NCBI GenBank assembly: GCA_964515055.1
Contig: CAZEUG010000015.1
Span: forward strand, 1 to 46,900
DNA: 46,900 bases
DNA from: QAMX01 sp964515055
GTDB lineage: Bacteria > Bacillota > Clostridia > Oscillospirales > QAMX01
Direction of reading: 5' to 3'
Of this stretch, positions 16,582 to 25,103 are shown piece by piece (positions within the stretch are counted from its first letter, which is position 1; every line of letters begins with the position of its first letter). Made by a program: the position numbers and the translations under genes. Under the pieces are notes generated by a model, which was not told the origin of the DNA, did not search any database, and saw only the letters and a list, made by a program, of their open reading frames with translations.

Positions 16582-17997
16582 TCAGCGTTTTTCCAACGGG
16601 AGCAGAATCGTCACGGTGGTGCCGACGCCCTCTTCGCTGTCAATCAGCAGCTCGCCGCCGTGCATCTGGACGATTTCATCGCTGACGGCCAGGCCGATTC
16701 CGCTGCCGGGTTTGTTTGCATTGCCCTTGTAAAATTTCTGCTTGACGTGCGGCAGATCTGCCGCGGATATGCCGGTGCCGTGATCGACGATCACAACGGC
16801 GGCCTGGTCGCCACGGCATTCGAGCTGAACGTCGATCGCGGCGTTCGGCGGCGAATATTTGCGCGCATTGTCAATGATGTTGACGAAAACCTGCCGCAGG
16901 CGGGAGCGGTCGCCCTGAATGGTGACCTCACTGCCGCAGCAGTCGGTATAGACAACGTGCAGCTGATCCTGCTGCAGGCGCTGTTCAAACATGAGAATCG
17001 TGTCCTCCAGCTCGGCGCGGAGATCCATCGCCGTGCGGTTGATGACCAGTCGGCCGGACTCGATGCGGGAGAAATCCAGCAGCTCCTCCACCAGCTCACG
17101 CAGACGGTTCGACTCGCGCAGAATGACCGACAGGCCGCGCTGCTCAATCTTGTCCAGCCCTTCGGATTGCAGGAGCGTCTCCGTCCAGCCGTTGATAGCG
17201 GTCAGAGGGGTGCGCAGCTCGTGGGAGACGGATGAAATGAAGTCGTTTTTCATCATGATGCTGCGCTGCGTCTCGCTCGCCATGAAGTTGATGGAATCGG
17301 CCAGCTCGCCGATCTCATCGTTCCGCTTTTTTTCGATGGTGACGCCGTATTCCCCGGCGGCGATGCGCTTGGTCGTCTCGTTGATTTCGCGGATGGGGCT
17401 GACGATGGAGCGGAGAAAGTAGCGGTTGGAGGCCAGAACGAACAGGAAAATGAGCGCCGCCGCGGCGAATGCGGACAGAATCATCTGCGTCACGCGCTGC
17501 TCAACGGCAGACAGGCCGGTGACGTAGCGAATGGCGCCGATCAGTTCACCGTTGGCCAGGTAGACCGGCGACGAAACCGACATGACGCGCTCACCGGTCA
17601 GGCTGTCGCGCCCGGAAAAGGCACGGGTGGACTGGGTGGACAGCGCATCGGCGACATCCGGCGTGCCGGGGCAGAAGCCGGTCAGAATGTCCGACGAGGA
17701 GGAGCAGATGACATAGCCGTTGATGCCGATGACCTCAAACTCCATCTTGTCCTTGTCCACGAATTCCTCGGTGTAGCGGCGTGCGCCGCTGTAGAATTCG
17801 CTCTCCGACTTGTTGATGTAGGTCTGGAACAGCACGGCGCTGGCGTTGACGCGGGTGACCAGCTGGCTGGACAGGTTGTTGCTGTAAAAATAGGTGACGG
17901 CTGCCGAAAAGGCCAGAACGGCGACCAGCAGAATCAAAATGATCGGCACCAGGTTGTTGGTGATCCAGCGGCGCTTGATGCCGCGAAAGTGCGCCAT
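16582..17997 (-). CDS. Two-component sensor histidine kinase with HAMP domain
   Basis: A 471-residue membrane kinase. One membrane helix lies at about 16-37, an extracytoplasmic sensor domain at 38-170, and a second helix at 172-192. A HAMP segment follows (PIREINETTKRI), then a HisKA domain with the phospho-acceptor His259 in SSVSHELRTPL, and a HATPase domain with N (FVNIIDNARKYS), G1 (VDHGTGIS) and G2 (GSGIGLAVS) boxes. The length and layout fit the WalK/PhoR/ResE-type class. GGGAGGGAATCGC precedes the ATG. It is paired with the OmpR-type regulator 54 bp upstream; the signal is unknown. Confidence 0.95.
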   Translation of the reverse strand: MAHFRGIKRRWITNNLVPIILILLVAVLAFSAAVTYFYSNNLSSQLVTRVNASAVLFQTYINKSESEFYSGARRYTEEFVDKDKMEFEVIGINGYVICSSSSDILTGFCPGTPDVADALSTQSTRAFSGRDSLTGERVMSVSSPVYLANGELIGAIRYVTGLSAVEQRVTQMILSAFAAAALIFLFVLASNRYFLRSIVSPIREINETTKRIAAGEYGVTIEKKRNDEIGELADSINFMASETQRSIMMKNDFISSVSHELRTPLTAINGWTETLLQSEGLDKIEQRGLSVILRESNRLRELVEELLDFSRIESGRLVINRTAMDLRAELEDTILMFEQRLQQDQLHVVYTDCCGSEVTIQGDRSRLRQVFVNIIDNARKYSPPNAAIDVQLECRGDQAAVVIVDHGTGISAADLPHVKQKFYKGNANKPGSGIGLAVSDEIVQMHGGELLIDSEEGVGTTVTILLPLEKR

Positions 17998-18051
17998 GCG
18001 ATTCCCTCCCTTCCATCAGGTATTGTCAGATGCTGTACAAACGGTATGCGC

Positions 18052-18750
18052 TCAGTCCATCCACTTGTACCCGTACCCGCGGACGGACAGCAGGCGGGTG
18101 GGGTTGGCCGGGTCGTCTTCGATCTTGAGACGGAGGCGGCGGATGTTGACATCGACGATCTTCGGCTCGCCGAGATAATCGCTGCCCCAGACGGCGTTCA
18201 GGATTTCCTCACGCGAGAGCGCCTTGTTGCGATTTTCAAAGAAATAGCGGATGATGACAAACTCAATCTGCGTCAGATCGATCAGCGTGCCGCGCTTGGT
18301 CAATGTGCGGCTGCGGAGATCGAGGCGAAAATCGCCGGAGACGATCGTTTCGACCATCGGCGTGATGGCGATATCCGGCGCGGACTGGACGCGCCGCGCC
18401 AAAGCATCCACGCGCAGCACAAGCTCCGTCGGCGAAAACGGCTTGGGGACATAGTCGTCCGCGCCGATCATCAGGCCGGTGACCTTATCCATTTCCTGCG
18501 AACGCGCCGACAGCATGATAATGCCCATGGAGCGCCCCATTTCCCGGATTTTCCGGCAGACCTCAAACCCGTCAATGCCGGGCAGCATGACGTCGAGCAG
18601 GGCGATGGTGAGATCTTCGTTGGCGGCGACCAGCTCCAGCGCCTGTTCGCCGGTGGAGGCGGTCAGGACGTCATAGCCCGCACGAAGCAGATTGATTTCG
18701 ATAAATTCGCTGATAGCGGGTTCATCTTCCAGAATCAGAACGCGTTTCAT
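18052..18750 (-). CDS. OmpR/PhoB-family response regulator
   Basis: A 232-residue DNA-binding regulator. The receiver domain has the acidic pair ED near 8-9, phospho-acceptor Asp53 in LLDVMLPG, Ser/Thr in LSAR and Lys in PKPF. A winged-helix trans_reg_C domain fills the C-terminal half, ending in VDVNIRRLRLKIE and RGYGYKW. GGGAGGTTTT precedes the ATG. It is the cognate partner of the adjacent kinase and is transcribed 32 bp after the lipoprotein gene, so the operon promoter near 20242 may be its own target. Confidence 0.96.
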   Translation of the reverse strand: MKRVLILEDEPAISEFIEINLLRAGYDVLTASTGEQALELVAANEDLTIALLDVMLPGIDGFEVCRKIREMGRSMGIIMLSARSQEMDKVTGLMIGADDYVPKPFSPTELVLRVDALARRVQSAPDIAITPMVETIVSGDFRLDLRSRTLTKRGTLIDLTQIEFVIIRYFFENRNKALSREEILNAVWGSDYLGEPKIVDVNIRRLRLKIEDDPANPTRLLSVRGYGYKWMD

Positions 18751-18782
18751 AAAACCTCCCTGTTCTCTGGTATCCGGCGCGC

Positions 18783-20138
18783 TTATCCGCGGGACAGACG
18801 CGATGCGCGGATCGCATCGCCGGAAGCGGTGTGAAAAACAATTCGTTCCATCGCGTCGTCCGCATCGGCGAGGTACAGCCCGGACGGAACAACGCCCGAC
18901 AGCTGCCGCGGCAGACGGATGGCGTACAGGATATCGCGGTATTCAAAGGTGGCAGCAATGCCTTCCGCATCAATGCTGCGGAGCGCGTCCTCCGAGGCAC
19001 ACAGATACAGCGTCAGCAGCTCCTGCGGCAGGCCGCCGACTTCATAGGTAAACAGCACGCCCGTGCAGCCGTTTGTGCTGATTTCCCGGATTTGCACGGT
19101 GTCGCGCCAGCTGTCCGGCAACAGGAAATACCAGGAGCCGTCGGAAAAATGGTAGGTGTCGGATTTGGCGAGAATGCTCCCGTCGGCGCGGTAGCCGTAC
19201 CACCGGACGTACTGTCCCATCATGAGCGGGTCGGTCTGCGGGATGGCAATCGGAAATTCGAGGAAGCCGTCAAAATCCGAATCGGAAAACGGATAGGAAA
19301 CCGTGCGCTGTGTTTCAAAGCTCTGGTGGAAAATCTCCGCATAGGAGAGGTTGACCAGCGAACCGTCCGGCTCGCAGACGAACACATCGGACAGGTACCG
19401 CGCTGAGCCGGTCGCATCGGTAAAGGTGCCGTCCGCAATGACGGCGGGCATCGACTCATTCAGATACCCGGTCTGAACGGAGGATGGTGCGCGCACCTCC
19501 GCGCTGAGCGGAGCAGTGCCGCGGCTGATAATGGCCTGCCCATCGGCGGAAAACAGCTCTGCACTCGATTCCGAGGCGTTGATGGTCAGAATGTCGCAGC
19601 CGCCGTCCCCGTCCAGGTCAAAAACGGCGAGGTCGGTGTAGGTGGTGGTCAGCAGCTCCACGGCGGCACTGTTTTGCAGCGCGAACACGTGCAGCTCATA
19701 GACGGCGGCGGTGTCGAGGCGGATGCTGACGAGCAGCTCCATGCAGCCGTCACCGTTCAGGTCGGCGTAGTCCATCCGCTGGAACTGGTCACCCGTCAGG
19801 TCAAAGGAGCAGAGCGGCGTATAGCTCGAAGCGCCGGTTCTGGCGTACAGCGCCGTGCGGAGCTGGAGCGTTTTCGAATTCCGGAAAAAAGCGACGGCTT
19901 CGGGAATCCCATCCCCGAAGAAATCGACAAATTGCATGGTCAGCCGGTTCTCCCCGGCGATCGGGTTCGCAGTTGTCCAGCCATCGGACGCGGTTTCCGC
20001 GTTGATCAGCCGGAGAAGCTGCTTGTGCCCCGGAGAAATTTCCGGCAGCGTCAGCAGGTCGGAGCTGTCCAGCGTGATACAGCCGGACAACCCGAAGGCG
20101 AGACAAACCGACAACCAGACAAGCAACAGCCGGCGCAT
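18783..20138 (-). CDS. Lipoprotein with FG-GAP/VCBS-like repeats
   Basis: A 451-residue secreted lipoprotein. The signal peptide ends in a lipobox LSGC (Cys19). The body contains calcium-loop-like DxDGDG elements: FDLDGDGGCDIL, DLNGDGCMELL and FSDSDFDGFLEF, which suggest a beta-propeller-like FG-GAP fold on the outer face of the membrane. It is the first gene of the operon with the two-component system, so it may take part in or respond to envelope sensing; this is inference. AAAGGGG lies nine bases before the ATG. Confidence 0.75.
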   Translation of the reverse strand: MRRLLLVWLSVCLAFGLSGCITLDSSDLLTLPEISPGHKQLLRLINAETASDGWTTANPIAGENRLTMQFVDFFGDGIPEAVAFFRNSKTLQLRTALYARTGASSYTPLCSFDLTGDQFQRMDYADLNGDGCMELLVSIRLDTAAVYELHVFALQNSAAVELLTTTYTDLAVFDLDGDGGCDILTINASESSAELFSADGQAIISRGTAPLSAEVRAPSSVQTGYLNESMPAVIADGTFTDATGSARYLSDVFVCEPDGSLVNLSYAEIFHQSFETQRTVSYPFSDSDFDGFLEFPIAIPQTDPLMMGQYVRWYGYRADGSILAKSDTYHFSDGSWYFLLPDSWRDTVQIREISTNGCTGVLFTYEVGGLPQELLTLYLCASEDALRSIDAEGIAATFEYRDILYAIRLPRQLSGVVPSGLYLADADDAMERIVFHTASGDAIRASRLSRG

Positions 20139-20241
20139 CCGCAGGCACCCCTTTCAGTCCAAATTCAGCAGCCGTTCAAGTGCAGTTGGCCGCCGCAGAC
20201 GGGAAAAGAAAAAAAGTTTCCCCATCATATAATCCAACATT

Positions 20242-20270
20242 ATTATACTACGCCGGGCGAACATTTTCAA
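20242..20270 (-). promoter_or_regulatory. Promoter of the lipoprotein/two-component/PurF-like operon
   Basis: On the minus strand TTGAAA (20265-20270), a 17-bp spacer and TATAAT (20242-20247), about 100 bp before the lipoprotein start. It is the only strong promoter seen for this gene run. Confidence 0.85.
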
Positions 20271-20308
20271 GAGGGAAATTCGAGCGGCAGGAATGCGGAG
20301 AACACTCG

Positions 20309-20344
20309 CAAAAAAAGCCCCATGCGATCGAAAACGCATGGGGC
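20309..20344 (-). terminator. Intrinsic terminator after the sortase gene
   Basis: GCCCCATGCG and CGCATGGGGC form a perfect 10-bp stem with an 8-base loop. Seven T residues follow on the minus strand. Confidence 0.93.
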
Positions 20345-20361
20345 GCGGCAAAATCCGGGTT

Positions 20362-21231
20362 TCAGACAACCCGCCGTGCATGGACGACATAGCGCCGTGT
20401 CTTCCCGGTATTGGTACAGGTGGAGAGCGTGAGGATGTCGTCCTCCACGCCGACGGAAATACCGGTCGCGTAGGCGCTGCGCAGCTGGATTTCGGTGAGA
20501 TACGCGCGGTACGCTTCGTCATCGGCGAAGGTGAAGGTGTAGGCGCTGCCGGTGGAGGACGTCTCATAAAAGGCGAAAATCGCGTATTTCGCCCAACCGT
20601 CCGGCGTCAGCAGGAAGATGTAGGGGTGGGCTTCCCAGTAGGCGCGCTCCTGATAGCGCGACAGCGAGGCGAACATTTTGCCGTTCCCGGCGTTGTGGCC
20701 GTAGATGACCGGGTTCCGTGCCAAAAGGCTCGACCGGTAATCGAGGAAAATGCTGCCCAGACGGCTGGACTGTCCGTCATAGGTCGTGCGGAGGTACTGT
20801 GCATTGTCCACGCCCTGCAGCACGGGGTAGTGGATGGCGGTGCCCGGCTGCCAAATCCAGGCGAGAATGTCCGGGTTGACGGCGGCCAGCGCCGCCCAGT
20901 TCGGCACAAAATCCGGCTCATCGGGCGAAACCGGTGGCTCGGTTGTCGTGGCGGGCGGCTCGGACGGTGCGGACGTGGCATCGGTACCCGGCTCCGATGC
21001 CGGCAGCATGGATGCGGTCGGCGGCGTGGTTTCAGTCGGCGCAGCGCTGGTCGATTCAACCGGTGCAGCGGTGGCGTTCGTCATGAGAAAGCGGTCAACG
21101 GCCTGATCGTAGATGGCTTCGTTCCGGCTGTAGATGCGCCAGATGCCGACCAGCCGGACAACGGAATAGCAGAAAACGGCGGCCAGCAGAATGGCCAACA
21201 CCGTGCGGACGGATTTTCGAATCTGCATCAT
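20362..21231 (-). CDS. srtB: Class B sortase
   Basis: A 289-residue membrane-anchored transpeptidase. An N-terminal hydrophobic anchor (about 9-30) is followed by a Thr/Pro/Ser/Ala-rich linker (about 48-105) and the sortase barrel. The catalytic His is in VIYGHN, the Cys in TLSTC (Cys272), and an Arg follows in KTRR. Class B enzymes attach one or a few surface proteins. The upstream gene encodes a protein with a C-terminal wall-sorting tail, its probable substrate. GGAGG is four bases from the first ATG and seven from the second (21228), so the true start may be the latter. Confidence 0.93.
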   Translation of the reverse strand: MMQIRKSVRTVLAILLAAVFCYSVVRLVGIWRIYSRNEAIYDQAVDRFLMTNATAAPVESTSAAPTETTPPTASMLPASEPGTDATSAPSEPPATTTEPPVSPDEPDFVPNWAALAAVNPDILAWIWQPGTAIHYPVLQGVDNAQYLRTTYDGQSSRLGSIFLDYRSSLLARNPVIYGHNAGNGKMFASLSRYQERAYWEAHPYIFLLTPDGWAKYAIFAFYETSSTGSAYTFTFADDEAYRAYLTEIQLRSAYATGISVGVEDDILTLSTCTNTGKTRRYVVHARRVV

Positions 21232-21256
21232 CAGACCTCCTGTTTCTGAGAAGAAT

Positions 21257-21293
21257 CCGGCCGACAGGCATCCGTAGGGCGCCTGTCGGCCGG
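21257..21293 (-). terminator. Hairpin between the surface-protein and sortase genes
   Basis: CCGGCCGACAGGC (21257-21269) pairs perfectly with 21281-21293 around an 11-base loop. The following bases on the minus strand (ATTCTTCTC) are only mildly T-rich. It may be a partial terminator or an RNA processing/stability site that sets lower sortase levels. Confidence 0.6.
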
Positions 21294-21321
21294 GAATGAT
21301 GCGGTCAATCAGCGAAATGTT

Positions 21322-23649
21322 TTACTTTTTGCGGGATTTCCGTGCGTTCAGCAGCAGCACCAGCAGCCCCATGGCCGACAGCACCGCCATCGCGGCGAAC
21401 AGCGTGGTGTGGTTCGTGTCGCTCGTGTCCGGCACATCCGGGTCAACCGGTGCAACCGGTGTCGTTTCTGTCGGAGCCACGGTCGAGCTGTCAGACGGCT
21501 CGGACGGTGCGGTCGTGACCGCGCTCACGTCGGAGGGTTCAGTCGTTTCAGCCGGTTCGGTTGTAGTCGCCGATTCGGTCGTTTCAGCCGGTGTAGTCGT
21601 AGCAACCGGCGGCTCGTTGGAGGCGCCTTCCGTGGTGGTCACAGTGGTCGTGGTTGCCTTGGTGGTTGTCGTCTCAGACGGCTCAGAGGTATCAGACGGC
21701 TTGGAGGTATTGGACGGCTCGGAGGTATCAGACGGCTTGGAGGTATCGGACGACTCGGAGGTATCGGACGGCTTGGAGGTATCGGACGGCTCGGAGGTAT
21801 CAGACGACTCGGAGGTATCAGACGGCTTAGAGGTATCAGACGGCTTAGAGGTATCAGACGGCTCGGAGGTATTGGACGGTGCAGACGAAGCAGTGGTCTG
21901 CTTCGTCAGGGAGCCTTCTACCGTGATGTTGCCGGTCACATGACCGTCTGCGTCGACACCGCTCAGAATGTCCCAGCCGCTGAAGGTGTAATCGGTCAGG
22001 GCTGCATAATCTTCCGTGGAAACCGTAAACTCGGCACCTTCGCGGTAAACGCTGTTGTCTGTGGGAAGGGTGGCGCCGTCCGGCGTAGCAGAACCCTCTG
22101 CCCACTGATAGGTGACATGATACAGCGGGGCGGAGACCTGCGGAACCGGGAAGGAAACCTCGTGCTCACTCTGGTCAGCACCCATAAAGGTCAGCGTAGC
22201 GTGATCGTTGGCGTCCACGAAGTCGTAGCTGTTTTTCGTATCATATGTTGAATTCAGCGTGACGCGATAGGTGATGGATTGCGAGACGGAGAGGTCGCCC
22301 GGGTTCCAGTTCAGAACCTTTTTGCCTGCGTCATAGCCGACTGTGGCTGCGACGTCCGCGTCCGTATCAGCGGCGAGCGCGACATAATCGACATAGCCGC
22401 TCATGGTATCCGAAACGACACCGGAAATCGAAGTGGTGATCGATTTGGCAATCGAGTTGACAAGCGTTTCTTCCAGAGCATCAGCATCGGCCGCGGTGTA
22501 GTAGTTGGACGCAAACATATCTTTCATGATGTCGATGTTCTGCGTAAAGGCGACGCCGTAGAGCGTGATGCCCTTGGCTTTGGCGTCTGTTGCGGCCTTC
22601 TTGGTAGCCTCCTTGGTGGCATCGCTCATAGAGTTGCCGTTGCCATCCGGTGGGTTGCCATGGAGGGTCGGCTCACCGTCACTGATGACGATGATGAAAT
22701 TCTGTTCGTTCGCAGGACACTGATCGGTGGCCAGGATCAGACCCTGCTGCATATTGGTGCCTTCATTGGTGCCAATGGTCAGCGCCTCTTCAATCGCATC
22801 GCTGAACGAAGCGCGGTTTGCCTCGGTCAACGGAATCGGCGACAGAATGCAGGTAGCGGTGGTGCCGAAGCCGACCACGGCGAGTCTGGCGGAAATGTTG
22901 GCCTTCAGGAAGGCAGAGATCATGTCCTCGGCGGCCTGCATTGCGGAGGCGGCGCGGGAGTGATAACAGGTGCTGAGGTGTACAAGCTCACCCCGTTGTT
23001 TCCTGCCGTGTTCCTCTTTTGTACAGGTCAGATAGCAGGCATCTGTATGGGTGTGTTCGGTGTCCATGTAGCAGCCATTTTCGTCAGAGTGAGTATGTGG
23101 CGTCTTACTACAACCAAAAACACACCAAAAAACGTGACTGTGTTCCTCTTTTGTACAGGTCAGACACCCTTCACCATGCGTGTGCGGAACCATACCGCAA
23201 TTTGCGGTTCCGAAATCATAGCAACTCTCCTGATCAGCCCCGCCTCTGGTATGCTGATGTAGTTCCTTCCCGCAGATGGGATTGGAATCCCGTTCATTCA
23301 TCGAGCTGGAGCCGTCGAGCACGAGGACAATGTTGGCTTCGGGTGCCGGTCTGGAGATGCCCGTAGCCGCAACAGTCAGTGTGATATCGAAGGAATACGG
23401 ATCGCCTTCGACGGGTGCAGCGGTTTTCGACAGCATCACGCCGCCGTCTGCAATATCGTCGGCGTCGTCGACCGCCTCACCGTTTGCGTTGAAGAAAACA
23501 GAGTCACTATTCTGAACAGTTACTCTCGGCGTCTCCGGCTCTCCGTTGGCGAGAACGCCGCCGGAGAGGGTGGGGGCCAGCGCCAGCAGCAGCGACAGCG
23601 TCAGCGCCAGCGTCAGGACACGCCGAAGAGAGCGATGATTCAATTTCAT
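21322..23649 (-). CDS. Sortase-anchored vWA surface protein with His/Cys-rich insert
   Basis: A 775-residue secreted protein. Signal peptide 1-35. The vWA domain starts near 105 with the MIDAS motif DGSSS (112-116); the second MIDAS Thr is in GTNMQQG and the Asp in VISDGEP. Between the first MIDAS strand and its helix lies an insert (about 123-230) with 11 Cys and 13 His, including repeats of the form TCTKEEH and HTH.(2-4)C, which look metal-binding or disulfide-bonded. A beta-domain resembling SHIRT/InlB-repeat modules (about 505-590) is followed by 6-residue PSDTS repeats, a Thr-rich stalk, and a tail with PDTSD, a hydrophobic helix and NARKSRKK. That tail is a sorting signal, with a non-LPXTG motif. 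AGGAAAGGA precedes the ATG. Confidence 0.88.
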   Translation of the reverse strand: MKLNHRSLRRVLTLALTLSLLLALAPTLSGGVLANGEPETPRVTVQNSDSVFFNANGEAVDDADDIADGGVMLSKTAAPVEGDPYSFDITLTVAATGISRPAPEANIVLVLDGSSSMNERDSNPICGKELHQHTRGGADQESCYDFGTANCGMVPHTHGEGCLTCTKEEHSHVFWCVFGCSKTPHTHSDENGCYMDTEHTHTDACYLTCTKEEHGRKQRGELVHLSTCYHSRAASAMQAAEDMISAFLKANISARLAVVGFGTTATCILSPIPLTEANRASFSDAIEEALTIGTNEGTNMQQGLILATDQCPANEQNFIIVISDGEPTLHGNPPDGNGNSMSDATKEATKKAATDAKAKGITLYGVAFTQNIDIMKDMFASNYYTAADADALEETLVNSIAKSITTSISGVVSDTMSGYVDYVALAADTDADVAATVGYDAGKKVLNWNPGDLSVSQSITYRVTLNSTYDTKNSYDFVDANDHATLTFMGADQSEHEVSFPVPQVSAPLYHVTYQWAEGSATPDGATLPTDNSVYREGAEFTVSTEDYAALTDYTFSGWDILSGVDADGHVTGNITVEGSLTKQTTASSAPSNTSEPSDTSKPSDTSKPSDTSESSDTSEPSDTSKPSDTSESSDTSKPSDTSEPSNTSKPSDTSEPSETTTTKATTTTVTTTEGASNEPPVATTTPAETTESATTTEPAETTEPSDVSAVTTAPSEPSDSSTVAPTETTPVAPVDPDVPDTSDTNHTTLFAAMAVLSAMGLLVLLLNARKSRKK
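21673..21880. repeat. 18-bp tandem coding repeats (PSDTS stalk)
   Basis: Eleven consecutive 18-bp units encode [E/K][P/S]SDTS hexapeptides in the wall-spanning stalk. Units are near-identical at DNA level, so copy number is expected to vary between strains by slippage or recombination. Confidence 0.92.
23008..23164. repeat. 25-bp direct repeat within the His/Cys-rich insert
   Basis: An identical 25-bp sequence lies at 23008-23032 and 23140-23164. Both copies encode the LTCTKEEH module in the vWA protein. Perfect identity at synonymous positions implies recent duplication or gene conversion. Confidence 0.85.
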
Positions 23650-23740
23650 AGCATGTTATCCTTTCCTGATGAATCGATAATAAGAAGGAAGGAAGGAAAT
23701 CACGTCAAAAGCGGTTTTTTCCCAACCTCGCAATGGTAAC

Positions 23741-23770
23741 ATTATAACATAAACGGGGTCATCCCCGCAA
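23741..23770 (-). promoter_or_regulatory. Promoter of the surface-protein gene
   Basis: On the minus strand TTGCGG (23765-23770), an 18-bp spacer and TATAAT (23741-23746) with a TGT extended -10. A leader of about 85 bases precedes the start codon. Confidence 0.75.
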
Positions 23771-23840
23771 GAGGGAATTGCGGGAAACTCGAAAAAAATA
23801 CGGGTGGGTAGCAAATTGCAGACAGACGGCGAAAACGACA

Positions 23841-23872
23841 AAAAACGGGCGGAATCAAACGATTCCGCCCGT
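23841..23872 (-). terminator. Intrinsic terminator of the infC-rpmI-rplT operon
   Basis: ACGGGCGGAATC pairs with GATTCCGCCCGT around a GTTT loop (minus-strand reading), followed by a run of T. It lies 23 bases after the rplT stop. Confidence 0.95.
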
Positions 23873-23894
23873 TACAGGAACGCGAAAAAGCAGC

Positions 23895-24248
23895 TTACAG
23901 AGCAGCCTTGGCAGCTTCAACCAGCTTGGTGAAGGCGGCCGGATCGCTGTGGGCCAGATCGGCCAGCACTTTGCGGTTCAGCGAGATGTTCGCTCTCTTC
24001 AGACCGTTGATGAAGCGGGAGTAGTTGATATCGTTGGCTTTGCAGCCGGCGGAAATCCGGGTAATCCACAGGCGGCGGAAGTCACGCTTTTTCAGGCGAC
24101 GGCCGACGTATGCGTATTTCAGGGACTTCATGACGGCCTGGTTGGCCATCTTGAAATGCTTGGATTTTGCGCCCCAATAGCCCTTGGCGAGGCGAAGCGT
24201 CTTGTTTCTTCTCTTGCGGGTCATCATAGCGCCCTTAATTCTTGCCAT
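23895..24248 (-). CDS. rplT: 50S ribosomal protein L20
   Basis: A 117-residue basic protein of normal length that binds 23S rRNA and is needed for early 50S assembly. Recognised by MARIKGAMMTRKRRNKTLR at the N terminus and the conserved RLWITRISAGCKANDINYSRFI block. In Firmicutes L20 also represses its own operon by binding the leader RNA. It is the last gene of infC-rpmI-rplT, 41 bp after rpmI. Confidence 0.98.
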   Translation of the reverse strand: MARIKGAMMTRKRRNKTLRLAKGYWGAKSKHFKMANQAVMKSLKYAYVGRRLKKRDFRRLWITRISAGCKANDINYSRFINGLKRANISLNRKVLADLAHSDPAAFTKLVEAAKAAL

Positions 24249-24289
24249 ATCTGTTCAATCCTTTCAAAACAATCGTGCAGGCCGACCCC

Positions 24290-24487
24290 TTACGCGTAGG
24301 GGAGCATCTTTTTGATGGCGGGCGCGTTGGCCTCGGACGCATACGCCTGCTGACGCAGAGTTCTCTTTTTCTTGGTGCTCTTATGGGTCAGGATGTGGTT
24401 TCTAAGCGCCTGCTTGCGCTTAACTTTGCCATTTTTGGTAAACGCAAAACGTTTTTTCGCACTGGAACGGGATTTTAACTTGGGCAT
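24290..24487 (-). CDS. rpmI: 50S ribosomal protein L35
   Basis: A 65-residue, very basic protein with the family opening MPKLKSRSSAKKRF and the HILTHKSTKKKRTLR core. GAAAGGAG precedes the ATG by nine bases. It lies between infC and rplT in the standard order. Confidence 0.98.
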   Translation of the reverse strand: MPKLKSRSSAKKRFAFTKNGKVKRKQALRNHILTHKSTKKKRTLRQQAYASEANAPAIKKMLPYA

Positions 24488-24550
24488 GGTTGTTGACTCC
24501 TTTCATATGTCAAGCATGACCGGGCGGCGCACTTCGGCGCACAGCGGCCA

Positions 24551-25069
24551 TTATTTGCCGGGTTTGGAAGCGATGATCAGGCTCATCTGACGCCCTTCGA
24601 GCTTGGCCGGCTTTTCAACGGCTCCGACTTCTCCGCAATCTTCGGCGAAACGGTTCAACAGCGCGGTACCGAGGTCGGTATGCGTCATTTCGCGGCCGCG
24701 GAAGCGGATGGAAACCTTGACCTTGTCACCATCGGCGAGGAATTTGAGCGCACTGCGCAGCTTGAAGTCGTAGTCATGTGCGCCGATGCCGACGCTCAGG
24801 CGGACTTCGCGAACGTCAACGACGTTCTGGTTCTTGCGGGTTTCACGCAGCTTCTTGGCCTGCTCAAACTTAAACTTGCCGTAGTCCATGATTTTGCAGA
24901 CGGGCGGAACGGCGTTCGGCGCGATTTTGACCAGATCGAGTCCGGCATTCCGCGCAGCAGCCTGTGCCGCAGCATTGGTGACGACACCCTTCTGTTCACC
25001 GTTTTCGTCAATGAGACGGACGGAAGGGTCGCGGATTTCCGCGTTGATCATATGCTCGTTTTTCGGGAT
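24551..25069 (-). CDS. infC: Translation initiation factor IF-3 (probable AUC start)
   Basis: IF-3 keeps the 30S subunit free and proofreads start codons. The protein has the NAEIRDPSVRLID N-terminal domain opening, a linker, and the C-terminal VSIRFRGREMTH block. A strong Shine-Dalgarno GGAGGTG at 25073-25079 is eight bases upstream of an in-frame ATC at 25069, giving a 172-residue product starting (M)PKNEHMINAEIRD. The first in-frame ATG (25051) is 26 bases from that site, and the GTG at 25105 lacks one. A rare AUU/AUC/AUA start is known for infC in Escherichia coli and Bacillus, where it lets IF-3 repress itself. A longer or shorter start cannot be excluded. Confidence 0.93.
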   Translation of the reverse strand: MPKNEHMINAEIRDPSVRLIDENGEQKGVVTNAAAQAAARNAGLDLVKIAPNAVPPVCKIMDYGKFKFEQAKKLRETRKNQNVVDVREVRLSVGIGAHDYDFKLRSALKFLADGDKVKVSIRFRGREMTHTDLGTALLNRFAEDCGEVGAVEKPAKLEGRQMSLIIASKPGK

Positions 25070-25103
25070 AGGAAACACCTCCAAAGATTCAATACACGGG
25101 TTC

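Noticed and set aside
21673..21880. Regular repeats considered as a CRISPR array
   Set aside because: The units are contiguous 18-bp coding repeats without spacers, in frame with the surface protein.
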